In this document: positions 7,619-15,338 of the stretch, in pieces
Position numbering within the stretch: the stretch's first letter is position 1
Layout: each line of letters opens with the position of its first letter
Source: Candidatus Gastranaerophilales bacterium
Lineage (GTDB): Bacteria > Cyanobacteriota > Vampirovibrionia > Gastranaerophilales > Gastranaerophilaceae
Reading direction: 5' to 3'
Length of the DNA stretch: 64,000 bases
Assembly (NCBI GenBank): GCA_944322545.1
Contig: CALUPF010000028.1
Span: 1 to 64,000 of the forward strand
Position numbers and translations under genes: made by a program
Notes under the pieces: generated by a model
Seen by the model: the letters and a program-made list of their open reading frames with translations, nothing else
Told to the model about the DNA's origin: nothing
Databases searched by the model: none

Positions 7619-8650
7619 ATGGAAGCTATTTTACACGGATTTTTGACAGTGTTAAACCTTTGTTTGATTGTAGGTTGTTGCGTTGTATTCACAAATGCAG
7701 TAGAACACTTAGGTAAATTGTATAACCTGAATGAAGGTGCAGTAGGTAGTATATTGGCTGCTGTTGGAACAGCATTGCCAGAAACAATTGTTCCATTAGT
7801 TGCAATTTTAGGCGCATATCTTGCTCATACTGATGTTGCAGTTGGAAAAGAAATAGGTATTGGCGCAATTTTAGGTGCACCATTTTTGCTTTCAACTTTA
7901 GCTATGTTTGTGACAGGTGTCGCTGTTTTGATTTTTTGGAAGATGAATAAAAGAGAACATAAAATGAACGCAAATTATGTCGTTATGTTCAGAGATTTGA
8001 AATTCTTCTTTTTCAGCTACACATTAGCTATTGTTGCTGGGTTTATACCTGTTCCTGTTATAAAATATGCTTGTGCAATAGGCTTGTTTATATATTACGG
8101 CGTTTATGTTTTTAGAACGCTAAATTGCTCACATTCACAATGTGGTGAAGCTAGCGAAGTGGACGAGCTTTTGTTTGAAAGAATTTTCAAAAAATATAAT
8201 AAACCACTAGTTTGGCTGCAAGTGATTGTCTCAATAGGTGCTTTAATTTATTTTGCGCATATGTTCGTAGGACAAATTCAGTTCTTTGCTAAATTATTTA
8301 ACTTAAATCCACTTGTATTGAGCTTGATTCTCGCTCCAATTGCTACTGAATTACCTGAAAAATTCAACAGTGTGCTATGGGTAAGTCAAAGTAAAGACAC
8401 TCTTGCATTGGGAAATATCACAGGAGCTATGGTATTTCAAAGCTGTATTCCAACCGCAATAGGAATCCTTTTAACACCTTGGGTGTTTGGTATGGAATCT
8501 ATCATCAACATTGTTCTTGTTTATTTATCAACAATGATTTTATTCATAAATCTTTATCGAGATAAAGCGTTCAGTCCACATATTTTGATTACTTGCGGAT
8601 TGTTTTATCTGATTTATATAGGCTATGTGTTTATGGCTATAATAAAATAA
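7619..8650 (+). CDS. sodium/calcium exchanger (CaCA) family membrane protein
   Basis: A cation antiporter with ten or so hydrophobic helices over 343 residues. Two inverted alpha repeats are visible: residues about 40-65 contain GSILAAVGTALPET, and the second half contains SLILAPIATELPEK. These match the GxG/S-T-xPE ion-binding motifs of the CaCA superfamily, whose glutamates bind Na+ or Ca2+. The substrate is not predictable; YrbG-like Na+/Ca2+ or another cation exchange is possible. The start is the ATG with AAAAAGG ending 6 nt upstream; an in-frame GTG two codons earlier is an alternative. It is monocistronic, followed by a strong terminator. Confidence 0.85.
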   Translation: MEAILHGFLTVLNLCLIVGCCVVFTNAVEHLGKLYNLNEGAVGSILAAVGTALPETIVPLVAILGAYLAHTDVAVGKEIGIGAILGAPFLLSTLAMFVTGVAVLIFWKMNKREHKMNANYVVMFRDLKFFFFSYTLAIVAGFIPVPVIKYACAIGLFIYYGVYVFRTLNCSHSQCGEASEVDELLFERIFKKYNKPLVWLQVIVSIGALIYFAHMFVGQIQFFAKLFNLNPLVLSLILAPIATELPEKFNSVLWVSQSKDTLALGNITGAMVFQSCIPTAIGILLTPWVFGMESIINIVLVYLSTMILFINLYRDKAFSPHILITCGLFYLIYIGYVFMAIIK

Positions 8651-8674
8651 TTGTTTAAAAATTTTAGTTTTTTT

Positions 8675-8712
8675 AACAGTCCAAAATGGAAACTTACTTT
8701 TGGACTGTTTTT
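8675..8712 (+). terminator. rho-independent terminator after the CaCA exchanger
   Basis: Perfect 12-bp stem (8675-8686 with 8698-8709), 11-nt loop, T-rich 3' side. Confidence 0.8.
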
Positions 8713-8793
8713 AAATGAAAAATTTATGGCTTACATTCTGTTTTTATATTAGAATTTAGGCATAAGGAATTAAAATGAAAAGGAATGATTAGT

Positions 8794-11466
8794 ATGTCAG
8801 AAACTCAACATAAACCTCTTACAGGGGCACAAATCAGAGAAGCATTTTTAAAATTCTTCGCTGAAAAACATCAATCTACAATAGTAAAAAGTTCATCTTT
8901 GGTGCCGGATAATCCGACAGTTCTTTTAACAACCGCTGGTATGTTGCAATTTGTACCATACTTTTTAGGCTATGAAGAATGTCCATATGACCCTAAAAGA
9001 ATTACAACTTGTCAAAAATGTGCTCGTGCAGGCGGAAAAGATTCTGACATCGAAAACGTAGGAAGAACTCCAAGACACCATACATTTTTCGAAATGTTAG
9101 GTAACTTCTCATTTGGTGATTATTACAAAAAAGAAGTTATTCCTTGGGCTTGGGACTTTGTTACTAACTATCTTCACTTAGATCCAAACAGACTTTACAT
9201 CACAATATACAAAGATGATGATGAAGCTTTTGATATTTGGCATAACGATGTAGGAATCCCTGCTGAAAAAATCTTTAGAAAAGGCAAAAAAGACAACTTC
9301 TGGGGCCCTGTGTCAGATGTTGGGTCTTGTGGTCCTTGTTCTGAAATTCATTACGACTTAGGTGAAGAGTTGAAGTGTTGTGATGATTGTTCAGTTGCAA
9401 CTTGTGAATGTGACAGATGGGTTGAAATTTGGAACTTGGTATTCACAGAATTGTTCAAAGACAAAGAAGGTAACTACACTCCACTTGAAAAGAAAAATGT
9501 TGATACAGGTATGGGTCTTGAAAGAATTGCAATGGTTGTTCAAGGCAAAACATCAACTTTTGAAACAGATTTGCTAACTCCAATTTTGGACAAAGTCTGT
9601 GAAATGACAGGTAAAAAATATAAACAAGATAATAAAACAGATATTTCTTTAAGAATCATCACTGACCACGCAAGATGTGTGTCATTTATGATTTCTGATG
9701 GAATAGTTCCAGGTAACGAAGGCAGAAATTACGTATTGCGTATGATTATGAGAAGAGCATTAAGACACGGTAAAATGCTTGGTCTTGAATTGCCATTTTT
9801 GTATAACATCGTTGATACAGTAGTTGATAACTATAAATCTGCTTATCCTGAACTGGAAGAAAATCGCGCAAAAATCAAAGACGTAATCAAAAAAGAAGAA
9901 GAGAAATTCAAACAAACTCTTGATAGAGGTCAAAAACTTCTTGATGATTTACTATCTGACGGTTCAAAAGAAATTTCTGGCGAAGATGCTTTCAAACTCT
10001 ATGACACTTATGGATTCCCACTAGAGTTGACTATTGAAATAGCACAGGAAAAGGGCGTTAAGGTTGATGAAGAAGGCTTTAAAGCTGCAATGAAAGAACA
10101 AAAAGAACGTGCAAAAGCAGCTGCTCAAAAAATCATTCTTACTGATGACCTAATCTATATTGATATCGAAAAAGAAAAAGGTGAAACAAATTTCATAGGC
10201 TACGAAGAGTCTTGTGCAGAAGCGAAAGTTGTAGCATTAGTAAAAGATGCACAAAAAATTGATTCAGCTGATGAAGGTGAAACTGTTGATATAATCCTTG
10301 ATAAAACTCCATTTTACGCAGAATGTGGTGGTCAGGTCGGTGACACAGGGGTTATCGAAGGTAAAAACTTCAAAGCTGAGGTTTTGAATACATTCAAAGT
10401 TGATAATCTTTATGCTCATAGAGTTGAAATCAAAGAAGGTAGCGTAAAACCTGAGGATGAAGTTTGTGCTCAAATTGATGTTGAAAGAAGAAAACAAACA
10501 ACTGCTCATCACAGTGCAACTCACCTTTTACAAGCTGCATTGATAAAAGTTTTAGGAAATGGTGTAAAACAAGCTGGTTCTCAAGTTGAGCCGGACAAAG
10601 CTCGTTTCGACTTCTCTTTTGACAGAGCTATGACAGCTTCAGAAATTGAACAGGTAGAAGAAATCCTAAACAACTGGATTTCTAAAGGATATGTTCAACA
10701 TACTGATGTTATGGACGCAGAAGAAGCTAAAAAATGCGGAGCTATGGCATTGTTTGGTGAAAAATACGGCGACACTGTTAGAGTTGTTGGCATCAAAGAT
10801 GAAAACGGAAACTTCATATCAAGAGAGCTATGCGGCGGTACTCACGTTGATACAACAGCACAAATCAGACTTGCTAAGGTTGTTCAAGAGTCAGCTATTT
10901 CAGCAGGTTCAAGACGTATTGAAGTCGTTGTTTCAGATGCAGCTTATAAATTCTTGAATGAAAGAGCTAAAGAAGCTGAAAAATTAGCTCATTTGTTCAA
11001 ATCTCAAGTTTCAGAAATCGGTGAACGTGTTGATAAGTTGATAGAAACAAACAAAACACTTACAAAACGTACTGTTGAGCTTCAAAAAGAGATTGCCAAC
11101 GCTAAATTCTCAACATTCTTGAGCAAAACTCAAGAAATAAATGGCGGTAAGTTGTTTATTTCTAAAATCGAAGAATTTGAGCCACCAATGGTTAAAGAGT
11201 TGGTTGAAAAACTTTCAGATAAATTAGGCGATAGTGTAATCGTTGTTGCGTCAATTAAAAAAGACGGTGGCGTATTCATTATGGTTAAAGCTTCTGACAG
11301 CTTCGTTCAAAAAGGCGTTAATGCAGGCAAAATTGTTGGAGAAATTGCAGCTGCAACAAAAGGAAAAGGCGGCGGACGTCCAAACTTTGCACAAGGCGCG
11401 GGAACAGATGCTTCTAACATAGAAAATGTGTTATCGTTAGTTGAAAAAGACTTGAAGATGATATAA
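8794..11466 (+). CDS. alaS: alanyl-tRNA synthetase
   Basis: Charges tRNA-Ala in the cytoplasm. The class II catalytic core is at the N-terminus (about residues 1-450, with PRHHTFFEMLGN and GPCSEIHYD). The editing domain follows, with its zinc ligands in HHSATH and CGGTHVD. The C-terminal DHHA1-type C-Ala domain ends in GKGGGRPNFAQG. The 890 residues are of normal length. A small cysteine-rich patch (CCDDCSVATCEC) lies in the catalytic half. The start is the ATG at 8794, with AAAGGA 9 nt upstream; an in-frame ATG at 8785 abuts that Shine-Dalgarno and is unlikely. Single-gene unit. Confidence 0.98.
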   Translation: MSETQHKPLTGAQIREAFLKFFAEKHQSTIVKSSSLVPDNPTVLLTTAGMLQFVPYFLGYEECPYDPKRITTCQKCARAGGKDSDIENVGRTPRHHTFFEMLGNFSFGDYYKKEVIPWAWDFVTNYLHLDPNRLYITIYKDDDEAFDIWHNDVGIPAEKIFRKGKKDNFWGPVSDVGSCGPCSEIHYDLGEELKCCDDCSVATCECDRWVEIWNLVFTELFKDKEGNYTPLEKKNVDTGMGLERIAMVVQGKTSTFETDLLTPILDKVCEMTGKKYKQDNKTDISLRIITDHARCVSFMISDGIVPGNEGRNYVLRMIMRRALRHGKMLGLELPFLYNIVDTVVDNYKSAYPELEENRAKIKDVIKKEEEKFKQTLDRGQKLLDDLLSDGSKEISGEDAFKLYDTYGFPLELTIEIAQEKGVKVDEEGFKAAMKEQKERAKAAAQKIILTDDLIYIDIEKEKGETNFIGYEESCAEAKVVALVKDAQKIDSADEGETVDIILDKTPFYAECGGQVGDTGVIEGKNFKAEVLNTFKVDNLYAHRVEIKEGSVKPEDEVCAQIDVERRKQTTAHHSATHLLQAALIKVLGNGVKQAGSQVEPDKARFDFSFDRAMTASEIEQVEEILNNWISKGYVQHTDVMDAEEAKKCGAMALFGEKYGDTVRVVGIKDENGNFISRELCGGTHVDTTAQIRLAKVVQESAISAGSRRIEVVVSDAAYKFLNERAKEAEKLAHLFKSQVSEIGERVDKLIETNKTLTKRTVELQKEIANAKFSTFLSKTQEINGGKLFISKIEEFEPPMVKELVEKLSDKLGDSVIVVASIKKDGGVFIMVKASDSFVQKGVNAGKIVGEIAAATKGKGGGRPNFAQGAGTDASNIENVLSLVEKDLKMI

Positions 11467-11498
11467 CAAACTCATTAAATTTTTGTAAAATATTTGAT

Positions 11499-11545
11499 AC
11501 AAATGCATAATTAGCTGGCAAAAATTCGGCTTTTTATGCATTTGT
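11499..11545. repeat. 12-bp inverted repeat between alaS and the next gene
   Basis: Arms 11499-11510 and 11534-11545 are perfectly complementary (core ATGCAT) with a 23-nt loop. No T-run follows, so it is not a classical terminator. It could be a protein-binding palindrome or an RNA hairpin. Confidence 0.4.
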
Positions 11546-11572
11546 ACATTGTAACTTATGCGGAGAATTTGC

Positions 11573-12418
11573 ATGGTCGACATGAATGTTACAACAGTTC
11601 CTGCTCAAAAGCCTGTTTATATAAAAACAGAGAAGGGTTGGACTACAAAAGAGCCAATTTTAACGAGCGTTGAACATCATAAAAAAAGCGCTCCTGAGAT
11701 TGCTGGAGAAATAATTTCTGTTGGCGCAGCAGCTGCCGCAATTGCTTATACATCGGTTGCTATTATTAAAAAAATGCGTCCTGTTAATGTAAGGCAAACA
11801 GAAAAAGTCAAAAAACTTTTTGAGGAGTTTCGAAAAGATCTTATCAACATGGAGCAAAATATATTGAAAGTAAACAATTATGCTGCTCAAAATTACTGTG
11901 ATTTAATTGCTAATTTAGAACAAAATCATAAATCTTTGGAATCTGTTAAGGAAATGCTTAAAGAAAAAGGTTTGTCTATGTCGGATAAGAAATTGTTGAA
12001 ATTAAAACAAGATTTAGAAAAAGCCACCAAAGAAAAAAATACCGATTTTGCAACAAAAGATATGCAAGAGTTTTATGATGTTGTAATTTCTGCGCTACAA
12101 CAACAACTAAAGCAGTGTAGTGCTTTGAAATGGCGATATTACAATCAAATTGATGAGTTGTTTATGCTTGATAAGGTTTCAAAATTTAGATTACACTCTG
12201 AGACTATGCAAGAGTTTGAACGTATTTATAAAGAGCATAAATCTAAGATTTTGAAAGCTGCCAAAAAGGAAAGAAAAAGACTAGCCAGTTTTAAGGCTGA
12301 GGATCTTCGAAGCATTGCTGCAAAAGAAAAAGCAAACGAAAGACTTAGTCATAGAAACCTCGCACATTTAACGATTCTTTTAGAAAAACGTGGTCTAGAC
12401 TGTACTGTTTTTTCTTAA
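11573..12418 (+). CDS. single-pass membrane protein with coiled-coil domain, unknown function
   Basis: A 281-residue protein not recognised as any family. One hydrophobic segment rich in Ala/Val lies at about residues 42-60 (AGEIISVGAAAAAIAYTSVA). It is followed by a long Lys/Glu-rich region that reads as coiled coil to the C-terminus. The cytoplasmic or periplasmic side is undetermined. The start is set at the ATG at 11573, with GGAG 7 nt upstream; an ATG five codons earlier has no ribosome binding site. It converges on ffh with a 4-base overlap of the stops. Confidence 0.7.
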   Translation: MVDMNVTTVPAQKPVYIKTEKGWTTKEPILTSVEHHKKSAPEIAGEIISVGAAAAAIAYTSVAIIKKMRPVNVRQTEKVKKLFEEFRKDLINMEQNILKVNNYAAQNYCDLIANLEQNHKSLESVKEMLKEKGLSMSDKKLLKLKQDLEKATKEKNTDFATKDMQEFYDVVISALQQQLKQCSALKWRYYNQIDELFMLDKVSKFRLHSETMQEFERIYKEHKSKILKAAKKERKRLASFKAEDLRSIAAKEKANERLSHRNLAHLTILLEKRGLDCTVFS

Positions 12419-13791
12419 AAAGGGAATTTCCCTTTAGGTCCAAAACCCTTTGGTAGTTTTGGCATTTTCATTTTACCTGATTTTATTTTGTCAGAAACCT
12501 GAGTGAAGCCTTTCATCATTTTTCTCATTTGTTCAAACTGAGTAATGAATTGGTTTATTTCTTGAAGCTCCATTCCACAGCCTTTTGCAATACGTTTTTT
12601 GCGACTTGTATTAATTATAGATGGATTGTCTCTTTCTTCAGGAGTCATACTTTGAATAAATGCTTCAATTCTTTTTAGCTGTTTTTCTCCCTCATGAGCA
12701 ATCATTTGTCTGTCATCTTTTTTTAGTCCTGGGATAGGAAGCATTCCTAAAATTTGATCAATAGATCCTAAGTTTTTCATTGTTTTTTGCATATTTAAAA
12801 AGTCGTTGAAAGAGAACTCGGCTTTTCTCATTTTCTTTTCAAGTTCTTCTGCTTGTTTTGCATCAAAGTTTTCTTGAGCTTTTTCTACAAGTGAAACGAT
12901 ATCACCCATTCCTAAGATTCTTGTTGCCATACGATCAGGGTGGAAATCTTGTAATGCATCAAGTTTTTCTCCAACACCGGTTAGTTTTATTGGCTTTTGT
13001 GTGCAATAAACAACGCTTAATGCTGCACCACCTCTTGAATCACCGTCGAGTTTTGTTAAAACCAGACCTGTAATTTCGAGTTGTGCATTGAAGTTTTCAG
13101 CCACGTTCACAGCTTCTTGACCTGTCATTGCGTCGATTACAAGAAGTTTTTCTTGTGGTTGGATTGTTCGATCTAAAATTAGCAGCTCAGCCATCATTTC
13201 AGTGTCAATTTGCAAACGACCTGCTGTATCTAAAATTACAACATTATATCCGTTTTCTTTTGCGTATTGGATTGATTTTGTTGCAATATCTTGAACATCA
13301 TTTGAGCCTTCAATTGTGAATACTTCTGTTTTTGTTTGTTCACCTAGGGTTTTTAACTGTGCAATAGCTGCCGGTCTGTAAACGTCGCAAGCAACAAGAA
13401 GTGGGTTTTTGCCTTCTTTTTTTAGCTTTATTGCGAGTTTTGCACTAGATGTAGTTTTACCAGAACCTTGAAGACCTAACATCATAATAACAGTAGGGTG
13501 ACCTGAAAGGTTTAACGGCTCATTGTGACCACCAAGCAGTTTTACAAGTTCGTCATTTACTATTTTGATAAGTTGTTGAGCCGGGTCAACGCCTTGTGTG
13601 ACATTTTCACCTTCAGCTCTTTCTCTGATTGAAGACACAAAAGCTTTTACAACTCTTAGGTTAACATCAGCTTCTAATAATGCACGTCTGATTTCACGAA
13701 GCGCATCTGACATATTCTCTTCTGTCAGTTTATCGTTGCCTGAAGTTTTTCTTATAATCTCTTGTAATTTATCTGATAATGAATCGAACAT
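12415..13791 (-). CDS. ffh: signal recognition particle protein Ffh (SRP54)
   Basis: GTPase that binds signal sequences and SRP RNA and delivers ribosomes to FtsY at the membrane. The N domain is residues 1-90. The G domain has GLQGSGKT (106-113), DTAGR and TKLDGDSRGG. The M domain carries the SRP RNA-binding NTSRKKRIAKGCG and a methionine-rich tail ending in KGFGPKGKFPF. The length of 458 is normal. The start ATG has AGGGG about 10 nt upstream. It is not linked to rpsP or ylxM as in many bacteria, and appears monocistronic. Confidence 0.97.
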   Translation of the reverse strand: MFDSLSDKLQEIIRKTSGNDKLTEENMSDALREIRRALLEADVNLRVVKAFVSSIRERAEGENVTQGVDPAQQLIKIVNDELVKLLGGHNEPLNLSGHPTVIMMLGLQGSGKTTSSAKLAIKLKKEGKNPLLVACDVYRPAAIAQLKTLGEQTKTEVFTIEGSNDVQDIATKSIQYAKENGYNVVILDTAGRLQIDTEMMAELLILDRTIQPQEKLLVIDAMTGQEAVNVAENFNAQLEITGLVLTKLDGDSRGGAALSVVYCTQKPIKLTGVGEKLDALQDFHPDRMATRILGMGDIVSLVEKAQENFDAKQAEELEKKMRKAEFSFNDFLNMQKTMKNLGSIDQILGMLPIPGLKKDDRQMIAHEGEKQLKRIEAFIQSMTPEERDNPSIINTSRKKRIAKGCGMELQEINQFITQFEQMRKMMKGFTQVSDKIKSGKMKMPKLPKGFGPKGKFPF

Positions 13792-13846
13792 TCCTAGTCA
13801 TCCCCTATTGTCATAGGGACATTATACCAAAAACAAAAAATTAGAT

Positions 13847-14587
13847 TTAATGAGTGATAATTACTCCTTGAACTTCTTTAGATACACCTAAAGAGTTTGA
13901 AAGACTTTTCATTAGTTCAGCCGCTGTGTTTGCAGTATAAAATTTTCCTGTTGTCACAAGTGCAGTGCATTTGAGCTGATTGTTTGCTTCTTGGTCATAG
14001 ATGTTAAAGGCTATAACGTCTATTGTTATATCTTGTCTTGTTTTTGTTAGTTCCATAACATAGTCGCAGGGGCTTTCATCACAGTTTTCCCCGCCATCTG
14101 ATAAAAGAATAATTCTTTTTTTGCCTGTTACTCCAGCAAAATCAGAGTTTACAGCTTGTTTTAAAGAATAGGTAATTGGGGTCCAGCCTGTCGGTTTTAT
14201 TGAGAAAAGTGCTGATTGAATCAAGGGTGCACTGTTTTTTGTCATAGGCACTATAAGAGAGCTTGCTTTGCAGGCTAGTCCTGGGACAAAGCCTCCTCCT
14301 TTATGTCCGTAAACTCTTAGACCTACACGTTTATTTTTAGGTATTTTAGGTAAAAGCTCTTGCATAGTATCTAAAACCATATTGATTTTTTGTGTTCCAT
14401 GGAGTTTCTCTGTCATACTATTCGAGAAATCGACTATGAATAAAACAAACTCCTCTGCGTTGTTTTCGACGTATCCCTGCTTTGGTTTGCTTATTGCGTC
14501 TTGTTTATAAAGTGTACAGTTTACAAGTATGAAAAAAATGAGTAAAATAAATAGAAAATGTGTCTTTTTGTTAAATAGTTTTTGCAT
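13847..14587 (-). CDS. von Willebrand factor A domain protein, putative lipoprotein
   Basis: A 246-residue exported protein. The N-terminus is a signal sequence ending LVNC, a non-standard lipobox (Asn before Cys), so it may be lipidated or simply anchored. The mature part is a vWA domain with a complete-looking MIDAS: DFSNS near residue 55, a Thr in GWTPI, and SDGGE. Such domains bind metal ions and mediate protein contacts. Cysteines in the mature part suggest periplasmic disulfides. It starts only 14 bp from the divergent nitroreductase gene. AAGGA lies 9 nt before the ATG and overlaps the neighbour's ribosome binding site on the other strand. Confidence 0.82.
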   Translation of the reverse strand: MQKLFNKKTHFLFILLIFFILVNCTLYKQDAISKPKQGYVENNAEEFVLFIVDFSNSMTEKLHGTQKINMVLDTMQELLPKIPKNKRVGLRVYGHKGGGFVPGLACKASSLIVPMTKNSAPLIQSALFSIKPTGWTPITYSLKQAVNSDFAGVTGKKRIILLSDGGENCDESPCDYVMELTKTRQDITIDVIAFNIYDQEANNQLKCTALVTTGKFYTANTAAELMKSLSNSLGVSKEVQGVIITH

Positions 14588-14591
14588 CTAT

Positions 14592-14600
14592 AGGAGTCCT
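14592..14600. promoter_or_regulatory. shared palindromic Shine-Dalgarno between divergent genes
   Basis: AGGAGTCCT reads as AGGAG on the plus strand (5 nt before the nitroreductase ATG at 14602), and with the adjacent base as AAGGA on the minus strand (9 nt before the vWA ATG at 14587). One short palindrome can therefore serve both genes. Confidence 0.6.
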
Positions 14601-14601
14601 T

Positions 14602-15234
14602 ATGGAATTTTTTGACGTAATCAATACAAGAAAAACTATCAGAAAATACAAACAAGAAATACCCCCACTATCGGATATAAAAAAAATTGTCGATGCTGGT
14701 AGGCTTGCCCCCTCAGCGACTAATAACCAAAATTGGAAGTTTATTGCTGTATATAATCCAGAGCTTAAACAAAAAATGACTGATGCAGTTGTTGATCGTT
14801 TCAAAGAAATACAATGTCTCGTAAAAGATGAAACTGACAATCAACGTTTAAACGGTTATCGTTATTATTCAATGTTTTTTAAAGATGCGCCTGTTGTTAT
14901 TGTTGTAATTGAAAAAAGCAGAAAATCAACAATAATGTCTATTCTTGAGAAAAATGGAATTACAGGCAAAGAATTGAAAAAATATAATAATCGTTCGTCT
15001 ATTTTGTCTATGGGTGCGGCGGTCGAAAATATGACTTTGGCTGCTCACGCTTTAGGCTATGGCTCTTGTTGGATGTGTGCTCCAATTATAGCTAAAGAAA
15101 AATTTAAAGAAATTTTTGAGCTGGGTGAGTCTGAAAGAGTTGTATCTCTTTTGGCTATTGGCTATCCTCAGGATTCTACTCCCCCTGCACCTCCTAAAAA
15201 GTCTATGGAAGAAGTCTTTGAAGTTAGATTATAG
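14602..15234 (+). CDS. nitroreductase-family flavoprotein
   Basis: An FMN-dependent NAD(P)H oxidoreductase of the nitroreductase superfamily, 210 residues. Seen: the N-terminal FMN-phosphate motif TRKTIRKYK, LAPSATNNQNWKF, and the C-terminal GYGSCWMCAP followed by AIGYPQ, all characteristic. The physiological substrate is unknown: quinones, nitroaromatics and flavin-linked dehalogenation are all found in the family. The ATG has AGGAG 5 nt upstream. The gene is divergent from the vWA lipoprotein with overlapping control regions, so the two promoters must lie inside each other's coding sequence. Confidence 0.88.
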   Translation: MEFFDVINTRKTIRKYKQEIPPLSDIKKIVDAGRLAPSATNNQNWKFIAVYNPELKQKMTDAVVDRFKEIQCLVKDETDNQRLNGYRYYSMFFKDAPVVIVVIEKSRKSTIMSILEKNGITGKELKKYNNRSSILSMGAAVENMTLAAHALGYGSCWMCAPIIAKEKFKEIFELGESERVVSLLAIGYPQDSTPPAPPKKSMEEVFEVRL

Positions 15235-15338
15235 ATTTTTAAGCTTTATAACAAGTCTTCGATTGTTCTCGTATTAAGTGTTTGGATGTGATAATATTTA
15301 TCTGTAAATATTTATTTTGACAATCGGGGATTTTGTTG

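Noticed and set aside
8775-8792. Five-codon open frame (MKRND) just before alaS, like a leader peptide
   Set aside because: It overlaps the alaS Shine-Dalgarno, has no alanine codons and no attenuator downstream; most likely chance.
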